This document shows positions 7,901-15,613 of a stretch of 23,574 bases of DNA, piece after piece. Source of the stretch: CAMEON01 sp045645165 (GTDB lineage Bacteria > Bacillota > Clostridia > Oscillospirales > CAG-272); contig JAZRIF010000110.1 in assembly GCA_045645165.1 (NCBI GenBank), forward strand, positions 1 through 23,574, read 5' to 3'. The notes below the pieces were generated by a model. The model searched no databases. It was not told where the DNA came from and worked only from the letters and a program-made list of their open reading frames with translations. Both the position numbers and the translations under genes were made by a program. The number at the start of each line of letters is the position of its first letter. Position 1 is the first letter of the stretch.

Positions 7901-8135
7901 GATCGTGCGGGGGTTTTACCCCTGCACCCCACCAGAAACCCTTTTTCATATTTGGGCTTGTAGGGGGAGCGTGGAGAACGGCAAAGAGGAACTTCTTGAA
8001 AGAAGTTCCTCTCTGGACTCTCTTCAAGAACTTTTAATAATGATTATGTGACAATTTTTGAAAGTTTTAGGAAGTCCGGAAACCCTTTTTCAAAAGGGTT
8101 TCTGGTGGGGTGCAGGGGTGAAACCCCTGCCGATC
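7901..8135 (+). repeat. Dispersed hairpin element, copy B, with long terminal inverted repeats
   Basis: This is the most complete copy. The segments 7907-7945 and 8092-8130 are inverted repeats matching at 37 of 39 positions, and an outer GATCG/CGATC pair (7901-7905, 8131-8135) extends them. Inside, hairpin I has perfect 13-bp arms at 7985-7997 and 8000-8012 around CTTCTTGAAAGAAG. The AAGAACTTTTAATAATGATT linker region follows, then hairpin II (8076-8089 with 8092-8105, TC loop) and hairpin III (8112-8119 with 8123-8130). It lies between two minus-strand operons and codes for nothing credible. The size and terminal repeats are like a MITE. Confidence 0.85.
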
Positions 8136-8158
8136 CCCCCATTTGTGGAAGACAAAAA

Positions 8159-8185
8159 GAGCCGATCCCCCAAGGGGATCGGCTC
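8159..8185 (-). terminator. Intrinsic terminator of the MoxR-DUF58-transglutaminase operon
   Basis: A perfect 12-bp stem (8159-8170 with 8174-8185, loop of three) is followed on the minus strand by TTTTTGTC. It lies 15 bp beyond the stop codon of the last gene at 8201. Confidence 0.93.
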
Positions 8186-8200
8186 AAAATGGGAAACAAA

Positions 8201-11200
8201 TCAGATTTTCCGCTTAAAGTAACGCAGCTTGAAGCGTTCGGGGAAGGCCAGTCTCTTGCGTACCTCGTCGTGGAGGAAGAGGTAGAAGGCGGCGGTTTGC
8301 TTCATCTCAATGATGCTCATACCGTGACCGAACTCCTCAGCGGAGATACCCTCCATAACCTCGTAGAGATTGGGAAGAGGATGGGCTCTCGGACGCAGCT
8401 TCTTGCCTTCTGCGGGGACCTCCGTAAATTCGGCGGTGAGGCGGTCGGCATAAGCCTCGCGGAATTCACCGGGCTTCGGGGACAGATCGTACAGCGAAAG
8501 CAGAGTGCTCACCGCATCCACCATCTCAAGAGCCAGCTCGCGGCGGTCGTTCTCGTTGGTGTTGGAACCGAAACCGCTCTCCAGAATCTGGGCGGCAACG
8601 CTCTGACGGTGATCCTCGGCGGCGCGGGCGCGGGAGATAATCAGGCTGATGACCACCACGACAGCGGCCATGGCGGCGATCACACCCAGCACAATCAGGC
8701 TGGCGCGGGTCACTTCTTCGGCCACGCGATCCTCGTCGCTGATGGTATCCTCAGAGGTCTCGACCTCGTCGGTATCCCACTCGTCGGTCTCGGGCTCGTA
8801 GGGATCGTCGGGGGTATTGGTTTCGTCCTCGGGCAGGACGGGAGTCGTGGGAGTAGAACCGGGGGTGTTGCCCACGCCGTACATACCCACATAGTACTGG
8901 GGCGTCGTCTCGTACTGGATCCAGCCCACACCATCGAAGTAGACCTCGATCCAGGCGTGTGCCTGGTAGTCACGGATGTAGGCACCGTATACGAAATCGT
9001 CGCGGCTGATCTTGGACAGATCGTTACCGATGTAACCCTCCACGTAGCGGACGGGAACACCCAGTTCGCGCAGGATGAGGGCGGCGGAGGAGGCAAACTG
9101 TACGCAGTAGCCTTCTTTCGTATTGCGCAGGAAGTTCTCCACACCGTCCAGGGAAGGATCAACTGTAGCAAGGTCGGGAGTGATGGTGTACTCGCAGCCG
9201 ATCTCATGAATGATGTAGTCGATGACGTTCCGTACCAGGAGATCACGTTGGATGTACACGGCAGGATCCGAAGAATTGCGAACGGCGGCCAGAGTTACGT
9301 CGGCGGGGACGTTGACGACCTCCTTATGCTGCATGGTGAAGGAATCATCCTCGGGGGTCTCGGGATCATCGGGGACCAATTCCTCGGTGATGACCACCTT
9401 TTCGGTATGGGCTTGGGCCTTGATGGTGGCGGCCAATTCCTTGATGAATGCGCTGTCGGTCAGATCCAGGTAGGTCTGATACACGAAATCGCCGTACTCT
9501 TTTTCGGTATCGATGAAGTCCATGAGAGCCTCACGCTCTTCGTCGGTCATGCCGCGGTCGTAGGCATCCACCAGATTGACGTCCACGGGGGTGCCAATGG
9601 AATCCAGGTACTCCGAGCCCACGTCGGTGACGTTGGTTCCGATGATCTTGCTGTTCTCCATCTTCAGGGTCAGGATTCCGTAGGGCGTGGTGATGACGTA
9701 GTTTCGATCCGCGTCACGGCTGACCGAATCGGTATCGTGCCAGAAGCGCCAGATGCGCTCGGTGCCGCCCCGCTTGTAGGTGTACATGAACAGGGTCATA
9801 CCGTTTCGCTGCTCCTCGGTCATGAGGGTCAGGTAGCTGGTCACGCTTCCGTCGCCGGCGGTGTAGTAGCCGGATCTGGCCAGAAGAGCTTCCTTCTGGA
9901 GGTTATAGGCCGCCTGAAGGGCCGCCTGTCTCACCACCCACTGCTCGTCGGTCATGAGGGGGGCGTAGGTCATGGTCGCGTAGGACAGGCCGTTTTCGTG
10001 CCATTTCCGTCCCGTATACAGACCGTCGAAGTAGTTGACGAAGGTTAGCTTATGGTCAGTGGTGGAGGCGTACTCCATAAGACCGTAGTTGGGATCGAAG
10101 GTGGCGGGGAAATAGGTCAGGGTATCGGGGCTGTTGACACGGCGAAGGCTGACCAAAAGGTTCATAAAGCCGTAGGCCTGGTTGCCCTTGTACTTGCCCA
10201 GCAGGTTTTCGGTATAGGTGGGATCGTCCACCAGCTCGGGCTTCATGTAGTGGTAGAAGTCGTATTTCAGCTCCTCGGAGGGAGAGGAATCCTTCCCAAA
10301 GAGGGACTGGTACGTAGCCAGCGTTTCCTCGTTCACCGCCAGCCAGGCACCGTTTTCGTAGTCGGTTCCGATCCAGCCGCGCAGGTAGTAGTTCATGTTG
10401 TAGCGGGATTGGATGTAGAACATCTGCTTGCCCGTAAATTCCAACTGCTCCAGAGCGGTGGAATGGGGCGCGAAATTGTCGCTGTCGGCCTTGTACTCCA
10501 AGCGATCCAACTCGTCGTCGTCGCCTCGGAGAAGGGCGGTCACGTAGTTTCGCGCCAGTTCCATCTTCTCGTCGATGGCGTCGATGGTGTTGAAATTGCC
10601 CTTGATGAAGATCGAAGGAAGGGAGATGGCGATGAGGCAGGCCAGAAGAACGGCGGCAGCAGCGTAACCGCCCATGGCGGTACGGGACTGCTCGGTGACA
10701 CGATCGTAGGCCTTGACGGCGCGCACCTGCTTCAGCATGGCGCGACGAGCGGCCTTCTGTGCCTTTTTGGCCTTGGGATCGGTGACCTTTTCCTTCTTCT
10801 TCGGTTTCTTCTTGCCGGTACTGAAATAATCGGTCAGCTCATCCTCGACGGTAACCGTCTTCTCGCGGCGCTTTTCCCGCATTTCGGCCTTGGCCTTCTT
10901 GCGGGCGGCGCGCTCAGCCTGCGCCTGTTCGTACTCGGGGGGCAGGGTGGGGCGATCGTCGTCACGGAACAGCTTCAGCTCGGTATCGTGGAGCTTGAGC
11001 TCCTTGCCGTGGTACAGACGGTCGTAGGCACCCATGACCAGCATGGAAGCGAAGGATACGATGACCAAGGTGATACCCAGATTGGACTCGATGCGGTTGC
11101 TGTAAATGTTGAAGGTGAGCAGCACCACAAGGATGGTGGTGGCCAGAATGGCGGGAGGAATGATGCGTACCTTCTTGACGAAGCACGCGGTGAACAGCAC

Positions 11201-11791
11201 GGTGACCAGCACGGTCAGTAGGCACACGCCCAGAATCATGAGCTCCTCGTGAGGAGTGGATGTGCTGAGGGTGACCTTGTACTGGACGTAGGCCAGGTAG
11301 CCTACCTTGTAGAGTCTGTCCAGGGCAGCATTGTACATACTGAGGATGCCGTAGAACAGGTCGATGGGGAGGCGGGGATTGAGGGCGATGAGTCCACCGA
11401 GGGTACCGCCCGCCGTCAAAAAGGTGGCCAGCTTGCCGATCCGTCCCAGGCGGAAGATCATACCCAAAGCCACCACGAACAGGGAAGCCAGGAAAATCAC
11501 AAGGTTGGGCACGCCGAATTCCAGCGCACTGGCGATGAAGATCACCAGACCTGCGGCGGCCAGCCAGATGACCAGGGCGCGGCAGATGAGACCACCGGCT
11601 CGGAAGAGCGGCCCCCGTCCGGCCTTGTCGGGAGGACAAACGATGGGACGCTTATGAATGGGGAGGATGGCGTTCTTGGCGGCCTTTTTGGCGGCTTTGC
11701 GCTCGGCGCGTGCGGCTTTACGTGCTTGCTTTTTGGCCTGCTTTCCGTTTTTTGTATCCGCGAAGGCGGCGTTTTTCTTATTCTGCTTCAT
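8201..11791 (-). CDS. Transglutaminase-like domain membrane protein (TgpA/YebA type)
   Basis: This 1196-residue protein begins with a Lys/Ala-rich cytoplasmic tail (about residues 1-50). Membrane helices occupy about 70-140 and 190-275. A charged, Lys-rich cytoplasmic segment (about 285-375) and another helix near 375-398 follow. Next comes a large extracytoplasmic region and a C-terminal helix (about 1033-1055) with a cytoplasmic DUF4129-like tail. The transglutaminase core has C896 in GYCVQFAS and H945 in QAHAWIEVYFDG. The third triad position is E961 in WIQYETTPQ rather than the usual Asp. A Pro/Asp/Thr-rich stretch follows the core. It may act as a protease or amidating enzyme at the cell surface. 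AAGGAGG precedes the start, and the gene overlaps the DUF58 gene by 14 bp. The larger than usual size comes from the extra cytoplasmic segments. Confidence 0.88.
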   Translation of the reverse strand: MKQNKKNAAFADTKNGKQAKKQARKAARAERKAAKKAAKNAILPIHKRPIVCPPDKAGRGPLFRAGGLICRALVIWLAAAGLVIFIASALEFGVPNLVIFLASLFVVALGMIFRLGRIGKLATFLTAGGTLGGLIALNPRLPIDLFYGILSMYNAALDRLYKVGYLAYVQYKVTLSTSTPHEELMILGVCLLTVLVTVLFTACFVKKVRIIPPAILATTILVVLLTFNIYSNRIESNLGITLVIVSFASMLVMGAYDRLYHGKELKLHDTELKLFRDDDRPTLPPEYEQAQAERAARKKAKAEMREKRREKTVTVEDELTDYFSTGKKKPKKKEKVTDPKAKKAQKAARRAMLKQVRAVKAYDRVTEQSRTAMGGYAAAAVLLACLIAISLPSIFIKGNFNTIDAIDEKMELARNYVTALLRGDDDELDRLEYKADSDNFAPHSTALEQLEFTGKQMFYIQSRYNMNYYLRGWIGTDYENGAWLAVNEETLATYQSLFGKDSSPSEELKYDFYHYMKPELVDDPTYTENLLGKYKGNQAYGFMNLLVSLRRVNSPDTLTYFPATFDPNYGLMEYASTTDHKLTFVNYFDGLYTGRKWHENGLSYATMTYAPLMTDEQWVVRQAALQAAYNLQKEALLARSGYYTAGDGSVTSYLTLMTEEQRNGMTLFMYTYKRGGTERIWRFWHDTDSVSRDADRNYVITTPYGILTLKMENSKIIGTNVTDVGSEYLDSIGTPVDVNLVDAYDRGMTDEEREALMDFIDTEKEYGDFVYQTYLDLTDSAFIKELAATIKAQAHTEKVVITEELVPDDPETPEDDSFTMQHKEVVNVPADVTLAAVRNSSDPAVYIQRDLLVRNVIDYIIHEIGCEYTITPDLATVDPSLDGVENFLRNTKEGYCVQFASSAALILRELGVPVRYVEGYIGNDLSKISRDDFVYGAYIRDYQAHAWIEVYFDGVGWIQYETTPQYYVGMYGVGNTPGSTPTTPVLPEDETNTPDDPYEPETDEWDTDEVETSEDTISDEDRVAEEVTRASLIVLGVIAAMAAVVVVISLIISRARAAEDHRQSVAAQILESGFGSNTNENDRRELALEMVDAVSTLLSLYDLSPKPGEFREAYADRLTAEFTEVPAEGKKLRPRAHPLPNLYEVMEGISAEEFGHGMSIIEMKQTAAFYLFLHDEVRKRLAFPERFKLRYFKRKI

Positions 11792-14333
11792 GGGTATTGC
11801 CTCCTTCGGGTTGGGTAACGGGTTGTGCGGCAGGTTGAGTGACGTTGAACGCGCCGGCGGTCAACGAGAGACCGCTGGCGGCGAGCTGCTCACGGCAGCC
11901 CTCCAGATAGTTGGCGCGGTCGCGGGGATAGCGGAAGCGCTCCTCGGGATTGTAGAGCACCACCTCGGCAGAGCCGAAGCTGCCTGCATCCGACACGCCG
12001 GGCAGACCGCAAAGATCCGTCAGCATGGCGGTATCCATGGTGGAGACCACGAACATTTGCTTGGCACTCTGGATATCGCTGATCATGGCGGTCAGGGAGG
12101 TGACCTTCTGATCGGGAGCGCAGAGGGGAGCGGTGGCGAAGAGGTGGTAGATGGTCTCAAATTCGTCGGCACCGCGGAGGGAGTAAGCGAACACGCCGGT
12201 ATCCGAGCGGCGATCGAACCACAGAAGCAGCACCTCGTGACCCTTGCGGAGCTCGGCCAGCACCGTGGCGATGGTCAGCTCCACCACACCGTCGGCCAGA
12301 TATTCGTTCATGTCGTCGTAGAAGGCGGGTTTGGCCAGCTCGTGGACGTCCACGGCCTCCACGGGAGCCGCCTCAGCGGCGGCGTTCACGGCCGCGTTGA
12401 TGGCATCGGCTTCCCCACCCTTGGCATCCAGCCGTTCGGCCACAGCGGTACGCTGATCCAGACGGGCCTGCAGAGCCTCGTCGGAGATGGCATGGGTATC
12501 CTTGGTTTCCTTGATGCGCTTATTCTTCTTACGAAGATCCGCATCTGCCTTGGCCTTTTCCTTGCGAGCCTTACGGGCGGCCTTTTTGGCTGCTTTACGC
12601 TCGGCGGGGGTGAGACTCTTCAGATCCACAGGCTCGCCGTCGGCGGCGGTTGCAGTCTTCTTCTTGGGGGGCTCCTCGGGGAAGTGGGGGGTCATGTCGC
12701 AGAAGACCACGGTCTGATTGGAGGTACCCGTATTGTAGTCTTTGACGATAAAGGTCTCGGACTTGGAGGACAGCTTCCAGTGGATGGACTTCAGTGAATC
12801 GCCGTTTTGGTAGTCGCGGATGTCGGATACCTCCAGTTTGTCCACCACCAAGGGGGAGCGGACGGTGCGGGCGGTATCGTCGGACACCGAATGGGCAGAG
12901 GTCTCATCCAGGGTGAGACGGCGGGGGAGAACGTAGACGGTGGTCAGGCTCTCCACGTCTACGCGAATGCGGAAGAGGCGGAAGAAGTCGTAGATGTAGA
13001 AGCACTTCACACCGATGTCGTAGGTACCGCGGAAGCGGAAGGACACGGTGTTCTTCATGTGGTAGTGGGTCATGGGCGCCATGGAGAGGCGCACCGTCCG
13101 TTCGGTACAGCGCACCGAGTTGGACTGGGGAATGGACACCTGAGCATCAATGAAGGGAAGGGCCAGGGGGGAGTGGTTATCGATACGGAACTCGTAGGTG
13201 TAGGGCGTATTCTTCTCGGTGGTGACCGAATCGGAAATCATGCTCACCGATAGGGCGTGCTTGGCCAGCAGGACGTAGACCAGCAGCACGATGGGCAGCA
13301 GGAAAACGAACCAGAAGAAGATATTGGACACCTTACTGAGCAGAGCCTGGGTGAACACCAACGCCACGATGAACAGGATGATGTAGGAGGAGAAGCGGTG
13401 GGTGACGGTGAAGGCGGGCTCGTCCCGATCCGACACCTTGCCGCCCAGCTTCTTGCGGAGCTTGCGGGTCACGCGGTGGATCAGATTGGCCAGCCCTTTC
13501 AGGGGAATGACCAGAATGTGGCTGAGGGAGAGCTCCTCGGCTTCCTCGTCTGCCTCCATCTTGGCAAAAACAGCCAAGTAGAGCAGGACGTGCAGGATCA
13601 TCAGCGCTGCGGCGGCGATGAATAGTACAAGAGGCATCGTCGTAGCCGTATTGAGCAGGTAGCCGTCCTCGACCTTTTCCAGGTAGGCAGCCATACCGTT
13701 CGAAAGGATCCCCGCCACGACGGGAGTGAGGCCAAAGGCCAGAGCTCCGCCACCCAAGGTGACACCTAAGGGCAAATACAGACGGCGGGCCGTGATACGG
13801 CTGAGTTTTTTATAGTTGGGAGCAAGCAGTGTGATCGCAAGGGCGAGACCGACGAGAGCCGTCAGCCAGCCCAGACCCTCCGCGAAGAAGAGTACCTTCA
13901 GAAGAGCTACGTCATCCTTGAACTCCTTCAGGGAGAGCAGGTTGTCGATGCCCTCGGGATGGCCTCCCAGGAAATACCCCATCAGGTCGTAACCCGAGGC
14001 GGTATGCTCTATGAAGGGAAGCTCCTCCAGAAGGAGAGTCAGATTGACGCCGGGGAAGGCGGCGGCCACCAGCGTAAAGACCAGAAGAAGCAGGCAGAGA
14101 CCACCCGTAAGGGGCTTGGCGTTCTTCTTCATCCAATCCCACAGGGGCAAATTCAGCATCTTCTTTTTCTTGACGAAGGAGTGTCCGCAGGCCGTACAGG
14201 TCTTGGCTCCGACGGGCAGGACGGTGCGGCAGTCGGGGCATCGGATGCCCAGAGTGACGCCGCAGTTCATACAGTAGGTGCGATCCGCCGCCACATATTT
14301 CCCACATTGGGGACATTGTTTCATGTGTTCCAT
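11778..14333 (-). CDS. DUF58 domain protein with N-terminal double zinc ribbon
   Basis: This is an 851-residue protein. Two CxxC pairs form each of two zinc ribbons: C7, C10, C21, C24, then C32, C35, C46, C49. Membrane helices follow at about 75-95 and 140-260, with two more at about 315-360. The DUF58 signature SDIRDYQNGDSLKSIHWK lies near 503-520. The vWA-like FCDMTP (D546) comes next. A Lys/Ala/Glu-rich segment (about 552-660), probably helical or coiled, interrupts the vWA-like fold before LAELRKGHEVLLLWFDRR. DUF58 proteins are the usual partners of MoxR ATPases in cell-envelope and stress functions; no reaction is known. AGGAG precedes the start, 17 bp after the MoxR gene. The zinc ribbons and charged insertion are additions to the usual roughly 400-residue DUF58 protein. 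Confidence 0.88.
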   Translation of the reverse strand: MEHMKQCPQCGKYVAADRTYCMNCGVTLGIRCPDCRTVLPVGAKTCTACGHSFVKKKKMLNLPLWDWMKKNAKPLTGGLCLLLLVFTLVAAAFPGVNLTLLLEELPFIEHTASGYDLMGYFLGGHPEGIDNLLSLKEFKDDVALLKVLFFAEGLGWLTALVGLALAITLLAPNYKKLSRITARRLYLPLGVTLGGGALAFGLTPVVAGILSNGMAAYLEKVEDGYLLNTATTMPLVLFIAAAALMILHVLLYLAVFAKMEADEEAEELSLSHILVIPLKGLANLIHRVTRKLRKKLGGKVSDRDEPAFTVTHRFSSYIILFIVALVFTQALLSKVSNIFFWFVFLLPIVLLVYVLLAKHALSVSMISDSVTTEKNTPYTYEFRIDNHSPLALPFIDAQVSIPQSNSVRCTERTVRLSMAPMTHYHMKNTVSFRFRGTYDIGVKCFYIYDFFRLFRIRVDVESLTTVYVLPRRLTLDETSAHSVSDDTARTVRSPLVVDKLEVSDIRDYQNGDSLKSIHWKLSSKSETFIVKDYNTGTSNQTVVFCDMTPHFPEEPPKKKTATAADGEPVDLKSLTPAERKAAKKAARKARKEKAKADADLRKKNKRIKETKDTHAISDEALQARLDQRTAVAERLDAKGGEADAINAAVNAAAEAAPVEAVDVHELAKPAFYDDMNEYLADGVVELTIATVLAELRKGHEVLLLWFDRRSDTGVFAYSLRGADEFETIYHLFATAPLCAPDQKVTSLTAMISDIQSAKQMFVVSTMDTAMLTDLCGLPGVSDAGSFGSAEVVLYNPEERFRYPRDRANYLEGCREQLAASGLSLTAGAFNVTQPAAQPVTQPEGGNTHEAE

Positions 14334-14350
14334 GGGCGACTCCTATGGGA

Positions 14351-15376
14351 TCAAGCGCGCTTGCCCTTGTAGGGGACCTCGGTGGTACGCAGGATCTCGG
14401 TGAGAACGTCCTGAGTGGTCTGGTGGGCCAGCTTAGCCTCTTGACGGAGCATGAGACGGTGGGCGATGGCGGCACGGAAGAGACCGGCGATGTCGTCGGG
14501 CAGGACGTAGTCGCGGCCGCGGAGGAAAGCGTAGGCCTGAGCCAGATGAACGAGGGCTACGGACGCACGGGGAGATGCACCCAAGGCCAGGGCGGGGTGC
14601 TTACGGGTAGCCGTGATGAGAGTAACGATGTACTGGTACAGCTCGTCATCGATGTGGACGGTGGAGACCATATTGCGGATCTCGCGAAGCTCGTCGCGGG
14701 TGAGGACGGACGTCACGTTTTTCAGAGGGTTCTCGCCCTTACGAGCCTTGATGATGTTCATTTCCTCGGCGGGGTTGGGGTATCCCATGCTGAGCTTGAG
14801 GGCGAAACGGTCGAGCTGTGCCTCGGGCAGGGGGTAGGTACCCACGTAGCCTGCGGGGTTCTGGGTGGCGATAACCATGAAGGGATCGGGGATATCCATG
14901 GTGTTGCCGTCCACGGTGACCTTGCCTTCTTCCATAGCCTCCAGCAGTGCGGACTGGGTCTTGGGGGAGGCACGGTTGATCTCATCGGCCAGGAGCAGGT
15001 TACACATGACGAGACCCTCGCGGAATTCGAAGTTCTCCTTCTGACGGTTGTAAATATGGAAGCCCGTGATGTCGGAGGCCATGACGTCGGGGGTGAACTG
15101 GGCGCGCTTGAAGTCCAGTCCGGTGACGCGGGCCAGAGTGGAGGCCAGGGTGGTCTTACCCGTTCCGGGAACGTCCTCGATGAGGACGTGGGCGCCTGCC
15201 AGCATGGCGGTCAACAGCTGGATCACCTCGGTACGCTTACCCACCACGACCTTCTCCACCTCGTCGGCGGCGGCAATCATTTTGGCATGGGCGGCTGCCA
15301 TTTCGGGGGACATTTTGACCGTAGCTTTTTCGGTCGCGGTAGATTCGACGGTAACGTTCTTTGTTTCGTTGCTCAT
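14351..15376 (-). CDS. MoxR family AAA+ ATPase
   Basis: This is a 341-residue AAA+ chaperone-type ATPase of the MoxR group. Walker A is EDVPGTGKTTLA, Walker B is LLLADEINRASPKTQSALLEAMEE, and sensor 1 is VIATQNPAGYVGTYPLPEAQLDRF with the arginine finger region. The C-terminal lid has the LALGASPRASVALVHLAQAYAFLRGRDYVLPDD signature. The start at 15376 is preferred to an upstream in-frame ATG (15439), because AGAAAGGA lies about ten bases before it and the upstream codons show no conserved sequence. MoxR ATPases remodel or activate metal- or vWA-containing partners; here the downstream DUF58 protein is the obvious candidate. First gene of the operon. Confidence 0.93.
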   Translation of the reverse strand: MSNETKNVTVESTATEKATVKMSPEMAAAHAKMIAAADEVEKVVVGKRTEVIQLLTAMLAGAHVLIEDVPGTGKTTLASTLARVTGLDFKRAQFTPDVMASDITGFHIYNRQKENFEFREGLVMCNLLLADEINRASPKTQSALLEAMEEGKVTVDGNTMDIPDPFMVIATQNPAGYVGTYPLPEAQLDRFALKLSMGYPNPAEEMNIIKARKGENPLKNVTSVLTRDELREIRNMVSTVHIDDELYQYIVTLITATRKHPALALGASPRASVALVHLAQAYAFLRGRDYVLPDDIAGLFRAAIAHRLMLRQEAKLAHQTTQDVLTEILRTTEVPYKGKRA

Positions 15377-15455
15377 GGTGCGGGGTTCCTTTCTTGTATG
15401 TAGACTTGTTTTATACGGATACTTTGTCACATAATGCATAATTATAGACCCTACT

Positions 15456-15484
15456 ATTATAGCACAAAAAAGTCAATTGTGCAA
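15456..15484 (-). promoter_or_regulatory. Promoter of the MoxR-DUF58-transglutaminase operon
   Basis: On the minus strand TTGCAC (15484-15479) and TATAAT (15461-15456) are spaced by 17 bp, predicting a start near 15449 and a leader of about 73 nt. A nearer TTGACT gives only a 9-bp spacer and is not used. Confidence 0.75.
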
Positions 15485-15567
15485 GATGCAAATAGGGGCA
15501 CAGAACGTTTTCGGCAGGGGGGTCTCAAAATGTTTACATTTTAGAACCATGAATCCCCCGCAAAAAA

Positions 15568-15591
15568 AGCGGCTCACTTGCGTGAGCCGCT
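15568..15591 (-). terminator. Intrinsic terminator of the solute-binding lipoprotein operon
   Basis: AGCGGCTCAC (15568-15577) pairs perfectly with GTGAGCCGCT (15582-15591). On the minus strand the stem is followed by TTTTTTTG. It lies 22 bp beyond the last stop at 15614. Confidence 0.94.
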
Positions 15592-15613
15592 AAAGGAAAG
15601 CGTGTATTATGAC

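Noticed and set aside
8048..10048. Long open frame of 666 codons on the plus strand opposite the transglutaminase gene
   Set aside because: Its sequence is Gly/Val/His-rich low-complexity translation typical of an antisense frame in a GC-rich gene. It begins inside repeat copy B, has no good ribosome binding site, and the minus-strand gene has clear domains.
15456..15476. TTGACT as -35 box for the MoxR operon
   Set aside because: Its spacer to TATAAT is only 9 bp; TTGCAC further upstream gives the correct 17 bp.
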